Positions 30,460 through 32,142 of a DNA stretch of 32,142 bases are shown here, piece after piece; the stretch's first letter is position 1, and each line of letters starts with the position of its first letter. The position numbers and the translations under genes were made by a program. Location: NCBI GenBank assembly GCA_017656185.1, contig JACDOK010000023.1:1-32142 (forward strand), in the 5' to 3' direction. The notes beneath the pieces are model-generated. The model worked only from the letters and a program-made list of their open reading frames with translations. It had not been told where the DNA came from and ran no database searches. This DNA comes from Peptococcaceae bacterium (GTDB lineage Bacteria > Bacillota > Desulfotomaculia > Desulfotomaculales > JACDOK01).

Positions 30460-31029
30460 CTACATGTGACCTATTTTTTTTAATGCTTCGTCCACAGCAT
30501 AATGAAGAAAAGGATCTTTGAAACGCCGACCGGCATTCTCAAGGCACCTGACATCTGTTACCCGGCTGCCCATTTCTCCCAAGTACTCCACCGCTGCCGC
30601 CACTACATTGACATTGGAATCATTATTGACAACCTCTTGCAATAATGAAACGGCCTTCCTGTATTTGGCCTCTCCCAGAACATTAACGGCAAAAAGACGC
30701 AGGTCGGGGTCGAAAGATTGCAAAAGATCCCTGACCACATCAGATGCGGTTTCGCCCAGTCCCTGCAAGATTTCAACAGCTGCATTTCTCACCCAGGCAT
30801 CGGTGCTCTCCAACAGTTGAACCACCGCTTCCGCCACTTGCGGCATGTTTATCCGAATCAGCGCAGCTACCGCCGCCTCCTGAACCAAACGGCTATGTTC
30901 AAGCGTTAACAAATCAACCAAGGCATTAATTGCCGTCTCGTCCCCCTGCTGCTCCAGGTGGCGAAGAGCCGCCAGGCGTTCCTTTTCATTACCCTCTTTC
31001 AACTTGATGACCAGATTGTCAGTATTCAT
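30460..31029 (-). CDS. HEAT-repeat protein in the chemotaxis operon
   Basis: A 189-residue all-helical protein made of about five HEAT/PBS-lyase-like repeats of about 31 residues: RLAALRHLEQQGDETAINAL, LVQEAAVAALIRINMPQVAE, WVRNAAVEILQGLGETASDV, LRLFAVNVLGEAKYRKAVSL and NVVAAAVEYLGEMG. HEAT folds bind other proteins, and no enzyme site is seen. The ATG at 31029 follows GGAGGTG. It lies between cheB and cheR (23 and 18 bases), so it is probably a scaffold or adaptor of this signalling unit. No standard chemotaxis role is known to me. Confidence 0.85.
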   Translation of the reverse strand: MNTDNLVIKLKEGNEKERLAALRHLEQQGDETAINALVDLLTLEHSRLVQEAAVAALIRINMPQVAEAVVQLLESTDAWVRNAAVEILQGLGETASDVVRDLLQSFDPDLRLFAVNVLGEAKYRKAVSLLQEVVNNDSNVNVVAAAVEYLGEMGSRVTDVRCLENAGRRFKDPFLHYAVDEALKKIGHM

Positions 31030-31052
31030 TTAGAGCACCTCCGGCCAAAACT

Positions 31053-32126
31053 TTACTTTAAAGCTTCCACAATGCACCCGGCTACCTGATATGAAGGTAC
31101 AAGGTGCTGCACGCCGCCCCGCAAATGAGCTTCCCGGGGCATCCCCCACACCACTGCCGTTTCTTCCGATTCTGCTATGGTCACCCCGCCGCCCCGGCGT
31201 ATTTGCACCATCATATCCGCCCCGTCGTCGCCCAAGCCGGTAAGCAGCACGGCCACCAGGCGTTCCGGTCCCAATGCTTTACAGAAGGATTCCATGGTTA
31301 CATTGACAGAAGGCATAAAAAGCGAATCTTTCGGTTCCCGGGAAAGAAAGAGCTTGACCCCTTTGTCAACCTGATACCGGCTTGCTTTAAGGTGATAACC
31401 TCCCCTGGCTACATATATTACTCCCTGCTCCAGCACATCACCGTTGGCAGCTTCCTTTACCCGTAACGGGCAGTATTGATTTAACCTTTGCGCAAATGGG
31501 GCCGTAAATCCCGCCGGCATGTGCTGGACAACCACCACCGGAACCGGAAAACCAGGCGGCAGAAGCGGTAAAATATCCATCAGTGTTTTGGGCCCGCCTG
31601 TGGAAACCCCGATGATTACAACTCTTTCTATATTTACATTTACAGGCACCGTACTGGTTTTTATTGGAGCGCCTTTTTTCTCCCGGACAACCTTTTTCCG
31701 TTCCGGCCGGAATTTACCGGGGCGGCGGCTTTTAGCCGCCGCCCTCACCTTGGCTTTAATTTCCTCTTTTATCTTAAATATTTCTTGAGAAACAGTACCG
31801 TCCGGTTTGGATATGAAGTCCACCGCCCCAAGTTCCAGGGCTTCAAAGGTGGCCAGTGCCCCTTTCCGGGTAAGTGATGACAACATCACCACCGGACAGG
31901 GAACCTGCGCCATGATATACTGTAACGCTGTTATCCCGTCCATGCGGGGCATATTGATATCCATGGTGATAACTTGCGGTTTTAGTGAAATGGCCTTCTC
32001 TACCGCTTCCCGGCCGTCCCTGGCAGTATCCAGTACTGTCATATCAGGCTCTTCATTAATGATTTGCTTTATATATTTGCGCATCAAAGCCGAATCATCC
32101 ACCACAAGTACCCCAATTTTTTCCAT
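31053..32126 (-). CDS. cheB: Chemotaxis glutamate methylesterase/deamidase CheB (second copy)
   Basis: A 357-residue CheB. The receiver domain has D10/D11 and acceptor D56 (VITMDINMPRMDG), with KPDG after the Thr/Ser site. A basic linker follows (KSRRPGKFRPERKK). The catalytic domain has GVSTGGPKTL, QHMPAGFTAPF and GLGDDGADMM. The ATG at 32126 lies 10 bases after AGGCGG. It is the first gene of the third chemotaxis unit within the window; genes further upstream are outside. It is clearly a different paralogue from the CheB at 10370. Confidence 0.95.
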   Translation of the reverse strand: MEKIGVLVVDDSALMRKYIKQIINEEPDMTVLDTARDGREAVEKAISLKPQVITMDINMPRMDGITALQYIMAQVPCPVVMLSSLTRKGALATFEALELGAVDFISKPDGTVSQEIFKIKEEIKAKVRAAAKSRRPGKFRPERKKVVREKKGAPIKTSTVPVNVNIERVVIIGVSTGGPKTLMDILPLLPPGFPVPVVVVQHMPAGFTAPFAQRLNQYCPLRVKEAANGDVLEQGVIYVARGGYHLKASRYQVDKGVKLFLSREPKDSLFMPSVNVTMESFCKALGPERLVAVLLTGLGDDGADMMVQIRRGGGVTIAESEETAVVWGMPREAHLRGGVQHLVPSYQVAGCIVEALK

Positions 32127-32142
32127 CTACGAAACACCGCCT

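Overview
The window is a flagellar and chemotaxis region from a Gram-positive, low- to mid-GC bacterium. The gene content points to a spore-forming Clostridia of the Desulfotomaculum/Pelotomaculum (Peptococcaceae) type: CheX rather than CheZ, FlaG/FliD/FliS/FlgM/FlgN order, a Maf-type flagellin glycosyltransferase, strong AGGAGG-like ribosome sites, frequent GTG and TTG starts, and intergenic repeats. The taxon is an inference; no rRNA or other marker is present.

Region 1 (1-6113, plus strand) is a late filament cluster: the 3' end of a flagellin gene and its terminator, a small unknown protein, the Maf/DUF115 glycosyltransferase, FlaG, the filament cap FliD, its neighbour FliS and a FliT-like chaperone. 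Region 2 (6177-14125, minus strand) reads, in transcription order, cheW, cheA, cheB, flgM, flgN, flgK, flgL and a FlaG-like protein. A consensus sigma-28 promoter lies directly upstream of flgM. Region 3 (14369-17848, plus strand) holds a UbiB/ABC1 family kinase, motA, motB and tRNA-Val(CAC) with its own promoter and terminator. About 1 kb of decayed DNA follows (17890-18880), with hairpin elements, gene fragments and homopolymer runs.

Region 4 (18882-24747, minus strand) is a second chemotaxis unit: a c-di-GMP-I riboswitch, a small unknown protein, a membrane chemoreceptor, cheW, cheX, cheY and a second cheA. The two cheA genes (11418-13517 and 18882-20981) have the same length. They look identical over about 2,063 bp but differ at both extreme ends, the pattern expected of gene conversion between older paralogues. 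Region 5 (25174-32126, minus strand) is a third chemotaxis unit: cheB, a HEAT-repeat protein, cheR, cheY, a divergent cheA, a STAS protein without the usual phosphorylatable serine, a soluble chemoreceptor and a cheY-like gene broken by a one-base frameshift. A fragment of an IS256-like element separates regions 4 and 5.

Together the genes build and decorate the filament, time late gene expression (FlgM with sigma-28), power rotation (MotAB) and steer it through three CheA kinases. The riboswitch links c-di-GMP directly to production of one receptor cluster. The spacers in regions 1 and 2 are full of short repeats: arrays of small hairpins with a constant linker, 7-bp and 9-bp periodic arrays, and a recurrent motif of about 18 bp.
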